A stretch of 64,000 nt of DNA from Takakia lepidozioides (lineage: Eukaryota > Streptophyta > Takakiopsida > Takakiales > Takakiaceae). Under the pieces are notes generated by a model. The model was not told where the DNA came from and did no database searches. It saw only the letters and a program-made list of their open reading frames with translations. Below, in pieces: positions 12,594 to 24,120 of this stretch. The stretch is taken from positions 36,890,001 through 36,954,000 of the forward strand of contig CM060731.1 in the NCBI GenBank assembly GCA_030704615.1, given 5' to 3'. Within the stretch, counting starts at the first letter, position 1, and each line of letters opens with the position of its first letter. A program made the translations under genes and the position numbers.

Positions 12594-12731
12594 CTGCCCA
12601 ACACCCCTGTGGCAAAAATAACGAGGTGGCAAGGTTAGAAAAGTGGCTATATAGCAGGTGGCACGTTTTAACAGGTCCATGTAGGCAAAATTCAGGCTCC
12701 TGATATTAATCAACTACTGGCGCCTTATGGT
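12594..12731 (+). repeat. Direct repeat, copy 2
   Basis: Second copy of the repeat at 12162-12297, same strand, ending in CTGGCGCCTTATGG. It differs by scattered substitutions and a few small indels, so the duplication is not very recent. Confidence 0.75.
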
Positions 12732-14296
12732 GAAATTTTAGTTTTTTACTCCCCATAATTTTCTTGTACAAGTAGCTGACCGCTTTTCCAAGTTGAAACC
12801 TCCACACATTCTTTTTCACTAGTGCCCCATTATTCTTTCCAACACTGAATTTTGCTCTTCATATTGTTCGGGACCAGTCTATCTTCATAGCCTGTTTTGT
12901 GCTTCTCTTTCGAACACTTTTTGTTTGTTGCTTTGGGCACGGGGTGGTTTCCCCATTATAAGCCTCCATGGCCTCAAGGGTGGTTATTTTTCCACCTCAT
13001 GCAATGCATTTCTAGGACTCTATTTCCCGTTTAATTTTTTTTAATTAAAAATAATAATAATAAAATATATTTTTAAATCTCCTTTCCAATTAGCAATCGC
13101 ATAGTTAGGAGCCATCACAGTAGCTGTGAAGGCGGCCGGGGGCTCCGCAATTTGTGATATGGAACTTAGAATGATTCTCTATGTACCTCCGACTCTACCG
13201 TCTCTTCTTTTTTACAGATCACTCCCTCCAATGCTTCTTTCAAGTTTGAGGACATAGCTGCCTCTCAAATAAAGAGAACTGTACCCCTCTCAGACAGTAA
13301 GACCATCTCCGAACATCTTTTGCTTCCCCAATGTTGAGACAGAGCCTCGAAAGAGCCTCTAACATAGCACAATCACTCCTTGCGTTGCCCCTCTACCGTC
13401 TTCCAGCTTTGTGTGACGACTGAGGCAACGGTGGTGTCTTGGACGACTTGTTTTTTTGTCTCTATGGAAACTTCTTCTAACGAGTCACTCTCTCCCCCCT
13501 CGAGAATAGTTACCTCACTCTTCAATCCTACGCCAACTTTGGCCTGAGAATGGAGGCTCAACACTCTCATAATGTTGAATTCAAGGCTCATGGATTCTTC
13601 CTTGGGGATGGAAAAGTTGTCAGCTGCAACCTAATTACGTTGATATGGTATGCCCATGCATGACAAATTATCAACTGTTCCTCTATCTTCATAGTCGTCG
13701 TATTGAAGGTGTTGTTTCGACCCCATTACCTATCCCAACCCATTGTTGCTATAATATAAATTCAACCATAGCTGCATGGTGCTCTTGGTCACACAGGGAA
13801 TCGGTGCTTTGAGGTTTCATGCCTTCTTAGCCCATAACTGACAAGATCCATTGTTATAAGTTGAAATGTGCAGCGACGATTAATGCAAGCCAGTGAGTTG
13901 TGCTCTCTCACGTCCTGCCAAAGTGTGGTAAGATGTAGACATGAAAGACGAGCCCCCCCCCCCCCCCCCCACTCTCTTCATATTGTCTAGCTTTCTCATT
14001 TCTTTCTCTTCCTTTTGATAGTTAAAGCATCAAGTGTTGTTCATGATGACATCCCGAGGAGAGTCGTCAAAGACAGGAAACGAAGGAGTTCATCCACGGG
14101 TGATAGAGGACAAGGTAGAGGTTGGACCCCCAAAATTATAATGATTGATCTAGATCGGGGGCTCTATTCTGGATAAGGCCCGGATCAGAGGCTTGCTTCT
14201 CCTTCTCCGCTCTCCTCCGAGCTGGTGCTTTCAAGAAGAATATGTTACAGTGCCTAACACCAATTCGCAACCTTCCTTACACTCAACATTGACAAT
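12732..14296. other. Intergenic with poly-C tract
   Basis: No gene supported. A run of roughly 18 cytosines lies at about 13953-13970. The 72-codon minus-strand frame at 13373-13591 has no recognisable domain and no supporting exon signals. Confidence 0.45.
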
Positions 14297-14788
14297 GTGC
14301 TCTCACAATCTCTGAAATTCGCCAAGCAGAGAGTTCTTCTTTACTTCCTTAATAAAATCAGATCAAGGATTCGGGTGGTTAAACATCTAGGGTTTGAAGG
14401 TGGCCTTGATCAACACTTTTGTCTTACTATGGATAGGGGATTTTATGAAATGATATTCAGTTCACAGAAGGAAGCTAAAAAGACATTGATATACAAAACC
14501 TGCAAATTTTCCAAAGCAAAGTCAACATCTACCCCTAGACGCAAGATTGGGGCCACAAGGAGGGTGTCAGTTGGAAACCACGGGTCATTGCAAAACCACG
14601 GGTCATTGCAATTTCTTTCCTCCCTGGTACTTATCTCTCCTCACTCTCCGAGATTAGAGCAAGCTTCGACACATACATTGAGTCCATCAACGTTTATGAC
14701 CATGTCCACAGATGACATCATTTCGAAGTACAAACTGCATCAGCTCGGTTTGACCAATATGACCGTCTCATTTTTCAAACTGCGTTAA
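14297..14788 (+). pseudogene. Possible DUF4283-like (LINE-associated) fragment
   Basis: A 163-codon open frame contains MDRGFYEMIFSSQKEAKK, which recalls the 'gkGfYlvkF-s-eea' core of DUF4283-type domains found near LINE and other TE proteins in plants. The match is short and from memory. The later part has a 17-base tandem duplication (ACCACGGGTCATTGCA repeated at about 14578-14612) and no familiar motif. It is more likely a transposon remnant than a host gene. Confidence 0.25.
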
Positions 14789-14814
14789 AATTTTATATTC
14801 GAAATAATAAAACA

Positions 14815-15119
14815 TACCGCTAGCTCTTGCGATCCCGATTTTATCCGGGAGAAAAAAATCGAGACCGCTAGCTCCGGAGGTCTGTTTGCACTCTCAGTTT
14901 TAATATTTAAAAATAAAATCGGGGACCGCCAGCTTTGGCGGGCAGCTAGCAGTTCTTATTTTATTATTTAAAGGAACAATCGAGACTGTCAGCTCAAGCA
15001 GTCCGTTGGTTCGTCCCATTTTTATCCAAAAAAGAAAAACACCACTAGCTCACGGTCCAAATTTTATTACTAATAAATAAATAAAACGGAACTAACAGCA
15101 TTGGCGGTCCTGGATTTAG

Positions 15120-15155
<36 letters not shown>

Positions 15156-15225
15156 CCAGCTCTGACAGTCTACTGATGGTCCCAATTTTATCAAAAACTC
15201 ACTAGCTAAGGCGGTGGTCCACTGG
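14815..15225 (+). repeat. Degenerate hairpin satellite (about eight units)
   Basis: A motif of the type ACCGCTAGCT recurs at about 14817, 14864, 14925, 14985, 15041, 15090, 15152 and 15198, with spacings of 46 to 62 bases. AT-rich linkers resembling TTTTAT and AAAATCG separate the units. Three units are 20-base inverted repeats: GACCGCTAGCTCCGGAGGTC, GACCGCCAGCTTTGGCGGGC and GACTGTCAGCTCAAGCAGTC. A TA microsatellite interrupts the array at 15118-15152. Confidence 0.65.
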
Positions 15226-15679
15226 TGCAGCGTTTTTTTTTTTTGGCGAATTTTTGTTATTTGGTGAGCTTAGATTCGGCTCTTCGACTTGTTAAAAATG
15301 AGGGAAAAAATGTGGTGTAATCGCCAACCCATCAGTGTAACAGGCCCAGGGAATAGCCATTGCCTAGGCCAGTGTTCTTCCCATTATTGACACCTCACCA
15401 CTAAGCCTTCAAAATGAATCGTCAGCCGTCAATTTGTGGAAAATTACGTTTAGATGTTATCGGCACTTGTTTTCTCTAGCCAATGAGTGTTCTTTAATAT
15501 CTTTGAGACGTGTAGATTTGCTAAAGCTTTTCAATGTCTTAGCATCTTATTAGATATGCTAAATATGTTAAAGCTCTTCAATGTGTTAGCGGTGTATAGA
15601 TATGTTCAGTACTGCATCGTTATGGGAAAAATCTGTATCACTGGTTTCACAAATGCTACGTTCTTTCTATCCTTTTTCA
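15226..15679. other. Spacer, no gene seen
   Basis: AT-rich DNA between the hairpin satellite and the inverted repeat. The plus-strand frame from 15487 has no recognisable domain and runs into the inverted repeat. Confidence 0.4.
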
Positions 15680-16228
15680 GTCCATGTCCACGGTTTGCTT
15701 TTAGCCAAGCCACTTTCTTATTCCAACTTGCACATTTACAAATTTACAGATCATTTCCTCACAGATCGTTGACCATATTCTGGACTTTCGTTCAGAATCT
15801 ACTCTGTCAAGTTTTGTACATGAATTGATCTTCTATCATGCTCTATGCACAGTACTGGAATTCACAGTCCAGTCCACCCAACCACCACACCGTGCATTGC
15901 TCAATTCAACCATCATCGGGTAGTGTAGGTCTGATTGTCATCTCCTTCATCAAAGCCCGCTAGCTCTCCCCTGCTATACTTATGATGGTTGAATTGAACG
16001 ATGCACGGTGTGGTGGTTGGGCGGCCTGGACTGTGACTTCTAGTACTGTGCATAGAGCATAATCGAAGATCAGTTCATTTACAAAAGTTGACAGAGTAGA
16101 TTCTGAACAAAAGGGGGACGAAATGCCAGAATATGGTCAACGATATATGAAGAAACGATCTGTAAATTTGTAAATGTACAAGTTGGAATAAGACAGTGGC
16201 ATGGCTAAAAGCAAACCGTGGACATGAC
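15680..16228. repeat. Long inverted repeat (about 240-bp arms, 65-bp loop)
   Basis: The left arm, about 15680-15916, is the reverse complement of the right arm, about 15982-16228, with scattered differences and a small insertion in the right arm near 16108-16125. Examples of paired strings: GTCCATGTCCACGGTTTGCT with AGCAAACCGTGGACATGAC, and GCTCTATGCACAGTACT with AGTACTGTGCATAGAGC. A transcript would fold into a hairpin of over 200 base pairs. Foldback transposon, inverted duplication or small-RNA precursor are all possible. I see no coding in it. Confidence 0.85.
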
Positions 16229-16483
16229 CAACGACACATTCGAGATGTGCTTGTGCGTAGAATCCACGCCCATACTTTGAGAAAATTGAGGTTTTGCTGA
16301 CAAATTGGGACTGATTCAAGAAGATATGCAACCTTGTCAAATTACCACTTAAAACGATTATTTCTTCTTTCAGATTGTGACAAGAATCCAATTCAGACCA
16401 ACACCATTACTGCAACCTTACCCTTGATGAACTATATTCACAGGATTTTCAACTATCATTTGTACAGGGGAGGAACCGCAGTC

Positions 16484-16590
16484 CTTGGCTCTGATACCCT
16501 TTAATATGAATATCTCTTCAATTTAGTTTCACGCCCACTGGCACCATCAGATTCCACTGATCGCCTACTAGCTTCACGATCGAGCATGGT
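16484..16590 (-). mobile_element. Possible LTR end plus tRNA-Met primer-binding site
   Basis: On the minus strand GTATCAGAGCCAAGG (about 16483-16497) matches the usual plant primer-binding site complementary to initiator tRNA-Met (TGGTATCAGAGC). The roughly 90 bases upstream on that strand would be the end of an LTR of a different, truncated retroelement, directly fused to the Gypsy protease at about 16590. Confidence 0.4.
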
Positions 16591-18141
16591 AGCTCTCATG
16601 AAGGCTCTAGCTCCAAGAAACAGGGGTTGAATACTTTTGGTACTTTTGCATTTTTGTCTTGCCGAAATTTTTCGTGATTGCGAGTCGATGTCAGGATTAT
16701 GAAGTACAAACCAGGGAAGTCCAAGGATGACATTGAAAATAATCTGTGATGCTTGATTTTTAAGCTTCACTTTAAGGGGTCGAGTTTCATGGTCAACATT
16801 TCCTAATGCTAACGGTCGTCCATCGATAACTTCAACAGGGGCCGAAAATTGCTTTCTTACGAGCGTTAAATTGTGTTGCTTCGCAAAGTCTTTGTCAATA
16901 AAACACGCTGAAGCGCCCGAGTCCAAAAGTACTTCTACGGAGATATCTCGATTTTGCATCCTGATCTTTACTGGAACTGTGAAACAAGATACAGGGTCTG
17001 GAGGTAGAAAAAAACCTTTTTTTTTTTAGGAATTTGGGGTGTCCAGCCGCATGGTCCTTACTGTGACTGGACATCTTCGTTTTCCGACCTCCTCGTATCG
17101 AACACTTGAGTGGTGCCCCGAGCTTTGAATCTTCTCTTGTTGGGGCAGTTTAATGCCATGTGATCATTTTCTCCGCAATAAAGGCATAATTCATTCGAGC
17201 GCCGTCTTTGTTTTTCATGTGGCATCAATGACTTGAATCGGACAGCATCAATCTGCATATGATCATTACCGGATGTCTGATGGATCGTTGTATTTGGTGC
17301 CGTAGTAGCAGCGGCATGGTGCGTCGTCGATCATCCAGATCGCTTCTCTTGACGTTTTTTGAACTAACGATTATCGCATGTAATGACTTGGGTGATGAAT
17401 TCATTCAGTGTACTCACGTTTGGCATTGTCAGCAACAAATCTTTAACATCATCTTTTAGGCCACATCGAAACTGACTAATGAGGCTGTTCTCATTCCAAT
17501 CGAGGTCGCACGCAAGTTGTCGAAATTCGGTAGCATAAACGGAAGCTGGATGTGCTCTTTGTCGAAGATTTCGCATCTTTGTCTCTGCAACACTCTCTCT
17601 ATCATTCTTTCTAAACGTTGCAGTGAACTCGGACATGAACGCTTCAAAATTGTATAGGAAATGCGAATTTTTCTCTAATAGCGGTGCAAACCAAGATAGG
17701 GCAATGCCTGATAGAAGGGTGCCCACGAATCCCACTTGAATACCTTCATCAGAGTAGCATTGTGGATGTAGTCGTAGGAACAATCATACTTGTTGAACAA
17801 AACCGCGAAATCTTGATCTCGTCCCATCAAATTACTCGGGCATGCTGACCTTGACTCTCTTGTAATCTGTTGAAGATTTGGAGGAACCGCTGCAGTAGGA
17901 TTTGTTGTAGTATGGACTCGTAAGGTTGAAGATCCATTATTCGACTCCTTCAACTCTGAAATTTGTTGTTGCAAATTGTTGAGAGCATTGCGAAGGTCTT
18001 GAGACTGATCAACTTGTAGTTGGGCAGTAGAGACACGAAGTTCTTGCATCTGGAGCTGAAGACTCTGCAATGTGACGACCATTTCCGCAAATGTGTCTTC
18101 CATCTTAACTAACTAAGGAACAAACTTTAGTCTCGTCAAAC
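16590..18141 (-). pseudogene. Gypsy chromovirus A: gag and protease, truncated
   Basis: Read on the minus strand from the LTR at 18142-18744. Gag starts MEDTFAEM at 18103, with a coiled-coil-like Q/L-rich N-terminus. It changes frame near 17770 (18103-17675, then 17783-17364). The nucleocapsid knuckle CLYCGENDHMALNC at about 17150-17200 is a perfect CX2CX4HX4C. The retropepsin has [12 protein letters not shown] in the frame 16959-16501. The element breaks off after ARAFMRAT at about 16590, so RT, RNase H and integrase are missing. The leader between LTR and ATG is only about 38 bases. It supplies the gag that element B+D lacks, but as a separate copy. Confidence 0.85.
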
Positions 18142-18744
18142 TATCAAGGACGAGAACATGACTGAACACAAACAATATGTAAGACTAGAGATACAAGGCT
18201 AGACAAGAAGTCAAGGTCGGCGTGGCCGAATGCACGATGAGTAAATATGAATCAAGACGATTTTTATAACAATGAACAAGAGTACAAGATATTGGAACAC
18301 GACTTGAATACTGGAATGCTGGAAACTGGACTGGAGTACCAGATACTGAAAATTGGGCTAGAGTACTGGGAACTGGAAACAAGAGTAGCTTGAACTGATG
18401 TTGACGAAACTGAAGAGTGTCCAGTCTCGCCTCTTATATATACTGGCTACTAAGAAGCTTCTCTAAGAAGCTTCCCCTATGGAGGTTTCTTGTTGGAGAA
18501 GTTTCCAAGATTATACAAAGGTTTCTTGAAGGAGAAGCTTCCTTAAACAAAAGAAGTATCTTGATGGAGAAATTTCCCAAGTTACTCTTGGTAATTTGGT
18601 AAATTCTCGGTAACTTGGTAAGTAATGGTAAATCATGGTAAATTACAGTAAGTCATGGTAACTTCCGGTAACATGATAACTTGGTAATTTGGTAACTTCT
18701 GGTATTTACTCCTTGTAAGTTCTTCTGGGCTATGTCCGTGACAG
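18142..18744 (-). mobile_element. LTR 1 (5' LTR of Gypsy A)
   Basis: On the minus strand it runs from TGTCACGGACATAG to CTCGTCCTTGATA, and it aligns along its whole length with the LTRs at 21750-22382 and 28422-29012. The usual terminal CA has mutated to TA. It carries the TTACC-type short repeats and a TATATATA box, as in the other copies. Confidence 0.88.
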
Positions 18745-19727
18745 TAGACATTGGAGCTGGGACCTCTGATTTTAGCGCCGTCATTATCATTTACAATAAT
18801 TACATAAGCTACGGTTTCAATTTTTGCCTTGGCATCATTGCCAATGACATTCAATACAACATCATTGGAGAATGGGTTGTTATCTTCTTATCAGCCTCTT
18901 GATGTGTTGAGGCTATATCAGGGTATATCGTGGATGGAGATAGGGTCTTACCCAATGGTGACAACAATGCTCATTTAAGGATGGTAGAGGAGCTTGATGT
19001 GCGGGGAAATTTTGTGCAACACTCATTGTGTGGACATTGACCCTGCAGGTAGTGTTTTCAGAAAACACGGTTGGGCGTTTGCGAAGTTCAGGTGGGTCAT
19101 CCAGCAACGCATCTACAATAAACATGCACAAATACAGTCAGTTGCAGAGCCATCAAAGCTAATAAATAACAAACTATAAATGACAAACCATGAGCATTTA
19201 CCAGTTACATAACAATGGAGACAACTAATTAAACATGTATATGTTGAATATAGAAAAGACTTCATAAAATCCAAATTAGATTTCCCCAAAATGGACTTAT
19301 ATATCCACATTGAAGTCAAGTCAATAATTGTGTTCTAGATTATACTCCAAGCTCCATAAAGTGGATTGCAAGTCCGTCACAAAGTCCATCAAATTGGATT
19401 GTATGTCCAAAATTGGGATCCAATTAACTAGAATGTCATATGTTACATTTCAAGTCCAAATAAATTGGACGTACTCAAAGTCCTACAACTTGGACAAAAT
19501 AGACAAAGTTCTGAAAGTACAAAACATTCAAACCTAAATAGATTCTATGTGGAATTCAAACCACACAGCCTTGCCCGTTCACGGTGCTGCCAATCTATGT
19601 CCTCTGTTGTTCACTGACCTACAATTTCAATGCCAGATCTTTGATTTCGGGATTCATCACCCGGAACCCAAAGCTCATGCACCAAAACGGATGCATGAGT
19701 TATGTACAACTCACATCTCCACAACGA
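18745..19727. other. Spacer with a cluster of small TCCA/TGGA hairpins
   Basis: No gene supported. From about 19268 to 19500 there are seven short inverted repeats of related sequence, for example GTCCAAATAAATTGGAC (19456) and AGTCCTACAACTTGGAC (19479). The plus-strand frames at 19328-19984 overlap this and the following hAT-like fragment and look like shadows. Confidence 0.5.
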
Positions 19728-20183
19728 TTAGAAATTTTCATGTGCAAGGCCAAACATGCACGGTGGTAGGTGTGCTTGCAGGATGCCGGAACCATATTCT
19801 AGCAATAAAACCACTTTCGACATACAAAGCATGCTCAAGTGCTTCCTTGGGGTATGTTTCACTCTCAAAAATCCAAACAGGTCCTTCAAAGTCTCATATT
19901 CTGTCATATGACGACCTTCACGCAACAAATAGAACAATGCTGCAAACTGAAGAAAAAAAATTCATGTCATTTTCAACTACTTGACCTAGTACCAACTGAT
20001 GCAACACATTCCTGATACATGTACTGCAAAATTCTCTCGTTCTGTTGGTGTTGGTTAGTAGGATCGTAGTACAAAGATCCTTTGCTGCGACCAGGTGTGG
20101 AGTCACCAGCTTTATTACGGCCAGCATGTTTGTAGAGACTATCAAGCTTTGGCACCAACAACTTTTTCCTCCCCTCAACATGG
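19728..20183 (-). pseudogene. hAT-like transposase fragment, C-terminal side
   Basis: Minus-strand frames encode [20 protein letters not shown] and [14 protein letters not shown], followed in another frame by LLREGRHMTEYETLKDLF and KHTPRKHLS. I recognise this order from memory as the family of hAT-like transposases with a zinc-finger N-terminus (ZNF862-like) that is common in non-seed plants. At about 20184 it is fused directly to Gypsy RNase H. Its N-terminal partner lies at 24472-24734 on the opposite strand. Frame changes show it is not functional. Confidence 0.5.
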
Positions 20184-21749
20184 CGGTCATCTATACCGTA
20201 TTGTGATAGTATTGCGCTAAGTGCAAAGTCCGATGCATCTGCTTCCAAAAAGAATGGTTTAGATGGGTCTACATGTACCAGTATTGGAGGCGTTGTAAAT
20301 GCCTGCTTCAGCCTTTCAAATGCTTGGTCAGCCTTCTCGTCTCATACAAATTTGTCCTTCTCTGTGAGTCGTGTCATTGGTGCAACAATTTTGGGGTAGT
20401 CCTTGATGAAGATTCTATAGAAATTTGCAAATCCTAGAAAACATTGTACATCTCGGACCGAAGTTGGTTTAACCCATTCGATGATGGTTTGTATTTTCTT
20501 CTGATCCATAAAGACTCATTTGTCGGAAATAGTGTAGCCCAAAAATTCGACTTCAGATTGATGGAAAATACATTTTTCCAACTTGACAGATAGTCTTTTT
20601 TCCCTCAATTTATGAAGGACAAGGCGTACATGACGACCATGTTCTTCTTCATTCTGTGAAAATATCAAAATGTCGTCCAAATAGATGACTACAAAGTCAT
20701 CTAAAAATTCTCGAAAGATGTCATTCATCATGTGTTGAAAAATTGTTGGAGCATTTGTAAGACCGAAAGGCATAACACTATATTCGAAATGTCCATACCT
20801 TGTGCGAAAAACACTCTTCCATTCGTCTCCTTCTTTTATTCGTACAAGGTTGTAAGCTCCTCTCAAGTCAATCTTTGTGAAAAAATTTGCTCGTCCAAGT
20901 TGTTCGAGGGTCCGAAAATCAGCGGTAGTGGGTAACGATTTTTGATAGTGACTTTGTTGAGCCCACGATAGTCCACACACATGCGTAACGATCCGTCATT
21001 CTTCTTCACAAATAAGATAGGTGCTCCCGCGGGTGATTTCGAATGTTGAATGAAATTCTTTGACAAATTTTCATCAATATATTCGCGTAAAGCAGCCAAC
21101 TCCGTCTGAGATAAATTGTAGATCGGACGGAATGGTGGTTGAGCTTCTTCTTGCAACTCAATTGTATAATCATAAGGTCGATGTTCTGGCAACATGTCTG
21201 CATTTTTCTTCTCGAAAACATCCTTGAAATCTTGATATTGAGTGGGTAATGTCGAAATACCTTGGTCTACTGTGGTTTTGGTCGGAGTCGCATAAAGTGC
21301 AAATGTTGTGTCTTTCTTCGTAGCTCTCATGAAGGCTCTAGCTCCAAGAAACAGAGGTTGAATACCTTTGGTACTTTTGCATTTTTGTCTTGCCGAAATT
21401 TTTCGTGATCGCCAGTCGATGTCAGGATTATGAAGTACAAACCAGGGAAGTCCAAGGATCACATGATTCGTTGGAGACTGGATGACATTGAAAACAATCT
21501 GCGATGCTTGATTTTTAAGCTTCACTTCAAGGGGTCGAGTTTCTTGGTCAACATTTCCTGATGCTAACGGTCGTCCATCGATGACTTCAACAGGGGCCGA
21601 GAATTTCTTTCTTACGAGCATTAAATTGTGTTGCTTCGCAAAGTCTTTGTCAATAAAACGCTGAAGCGCCCGAGTCCAAAAGTGCTTCTACGGAGATATC
21701 TCGATTTTGCATCCTGATCTTTACTAGAACTGTGAAACAAGGTACAGGG
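20184..21749 (-). pseudogene. Gypsy chromovirus B: protease-RT-start of RNase H
   Basis: Minus strand, starting beside LTR 2. Retropepsin remains, then the linker and [46 protein letters not shown] and the catalytic YLDD in [14 protein letters not shown] is split between frames near 20900 and 20515. RNase H starts ([17 protein letters not shown]) and is cut at about 20184 at the junction to the hAT-like fragment. Gag and leader are absent: LTR 2 abuts protease sequence at 21750. The continuation of its RNase H is the start of piece D at 24735 on the other strand. Confidence 0.87.
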
Positions 21750-22382
21750 TGTCAAGGACGAGAATATGACTGAACACAAACAAGAGATAAGACTAGAGGT
21801 ACAAGGCTAGACAAGAAATCAAGGTCGGCGTGGCCGAATGCACGATGAGTAAATATGAATCAAGACGATCTTTATAACAATGAACAAGAATACAAGATAT
21901 TGGAACACGACTTGAATACTGGAATGCTGGAAACTGGACTGGAGTACCAGATACTGGAAACTGGGCTAGGGTACTGGGAACTGGAAACAAGAGTAATTTG
22001 AACTGGTGTTGGCGAGACTTAAGAGTGTCCAGTCTCGCTTCCTATATATACTGGCTACTAAGAAGCTTCCCCAAGAAGTTTATCCTATGGAGGTTTCTTG
22101 CTGGAGAAGTTTCCAAGATTAAACAAAGGTTTCTTGATGGAGAAGCTTCCTTAAACAAAGGAGGTATCTTGATGGAGAAGTTTCCACCAAAGGAAGTTTC
22201 CTGAGTAGTTTCCCAAGTTACTCTTGGTAATTTGGTAAACTTCCGATAACTTGGTAAGTAATGGTAAATCATGGTAGATCATGATAAATCACGGTAAGTC
22301 ATGGTAACTTCCGGTAATATGGTAACTTGGTAACTTCTGGTATTTACTCCTAGTAAGTTCTTCTGGGCTATGTCCGTGATAT
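21750..22382 (-). mobile_element. LTR 2, shared by Gypsy pieces B and C
   Basis: Minus-strand LTR ending CTCGTCCTTGACA at 21750. Its outer end near 22382 reads TATCACGGACATAG rather than TGTCACGG. It serves as 5' LTR of B and 3' LTR of C, as expected in a tandem array sharing one LTR. It is slightly longer than LTR 1 and LTR 3 because of an extra repeat in the AACTTCTCC region. Confidence 0.87.
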
Positions 22383-24120
22383 CACCCCCTCCTCTAGCGT
22401 CGAGTTCATCGAGGAGCGGTAAAATCTTGGACTTGCTTAGAGTTGGAGAAAATCCAAAATCCGGCGAATGGTACTTGCCAAGTATTCGGCTCTTCGTTCT
22501 TGACTCAACTGATTTATAGGTCCCTGCAACCATCGATAGTGTCCAACACCTTGAACCTGGGACCACGCAGTGATTTGAACATTCTGATTTTCGAAGCTGT
22601 CTTCAAACATGATTTTGTTGCCCTCTGGGTCCGAAGCCTCAACCTCCAACATAATTATCAAGCTTCGAGTAGGTTCCATTTGCCGTCGTACGGGGTTCAG
22701 ACGAAGAAGTATACGTCGCATTGGTGGCCCATCGTCTCAAGAGCGTCGGCGTGATGTTGAAGGTCGTGAGAGTCGGAATGGCTGATCTGGTAGCTGGGTA
22801 AGCGATAACTCCAATGTATCTGGTTCCTGTGTCTCTGTGGTTTTTGTGATCGGTATAGACAATGACCTGATGTTTAGCTCCCTCCAATAGATGACGTCAC
22901 TCCTCAAAAGCATCGATAATAACTAGAAGTTCTTTGTCATGGATTTCATAATTGATCTCCGCAACGGAAAATTTGCGAGAACGAAAACCAACAGGGTGGA
23001 GTCGGCCATCTGTACCGTATTGTGAGAGTATCGCGCCAAGTGCAAAATCCGATGCATCTGCTTCTAAGAAGAATGGTTTAGATGCGTCTGCATGTACCAG
23101 TATTGGAGTCGTTGTAAATGCCTGGTCAGCCTTCTCGTCCCATACAAATTTGTCCTTCCCTGTGAATCGTGTCAATGGTGCAGCAATTTTGGAGTAGTCA
23201 TTGATGAAGATTCTATAGAAATTTGCAAATCATAGAAAACATTGTACATCTCGGACCGAAGTTGGTTTAATCCACTCGATGATGGTTTGTACTTTCTTAC
23301 GATCCATAAAGACGCATTTGTCGGAAATAATGTAGCCCAGAAATTCGACCTCAGATTGATGGAAAAGACATTTCTCCAACTTGGCATATAGTCATCTTTC
23401 TCTTAATTTATCAAGGACAAGGCGTACATGGCGGCCATGTTCTTCTTCGTTTTGTGAAAATATCAAAATGTCGTCCAAATATATGACTACAAAGTCATCT
23501 AAAAATTCTCGAAATATGTCATTCATCATATGTTGGAAAATTGCTGGAGCATTTATAAGACCGAAAGGTATAACACTGTATTCAAAATGTCCATACCTTG
23601 TTTGAAAAGTTGTTTTCCATTCGACTCCTTCTTTTATCCATACAAGGTTATAAGCTCCTCTCAAGTCGATTTTGGTGAAAATCTTCGCTCGTCCCAGCTG
23701 GTCGAGAAGCCCAGAAATCAGCGGCAACGGATAACGATTCTTGATTGTGATTTTGTTGAGACCGCGATAGTCGACACACATGCGTAATGATCCATCCTTC
23801 TTTTTTCACAAACAAGATAGGCGCCCCTGCGAGTGATTTGGAATGTCGGATGAAGTGCTTTGACAAATTTTCATCAATGTATTCGCGTAATGCAGCCAAC
23901 TCCGTCTGGGATAAGCTATAGATTGGGCCGAATGGTGGTTGGGCTCCTTCTTGTAACTCAATTGCACAGTCATAAGGTCGATGTTCTTGCAATATGTCTG
24001 CATTTTTCTTCTCGAAGACATCTTTGAAATCTTGATATTGAGCGGGTAATGTTGAAGTACCTTTGTCTGTTGTGGTCTTGATCGGAGTCGCATAAAGTGC
24101 AAATGTCGCCTCTTTTTTAT
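22383..24120 (-). pseudogene. Gypsy chromovirus C: RT-RNase H and 3' region
   Basis: Minus strand. A linker ([20 protein letters not shown]) and RT with [31 protein letters not shown] and YLDD lie in frames at 23992-23392. RNase H follows at 23175-22897 ([30 protein letters not shown]). The integrase and chromodomain are missing: RNase H jumps to the non-coding 3' region at about 22800-22383, which matches 27990-28421 before LTR 3. Gag and protease are lost at the other end near 24120. Several frame breaks. Confidence 0.85.

Noticed and set aside
19547-19984. 145-codon plus-strand frame
   Set aside because: Overlaps the minus-strand hAT-like fragment, which gives recognisable peptide order.
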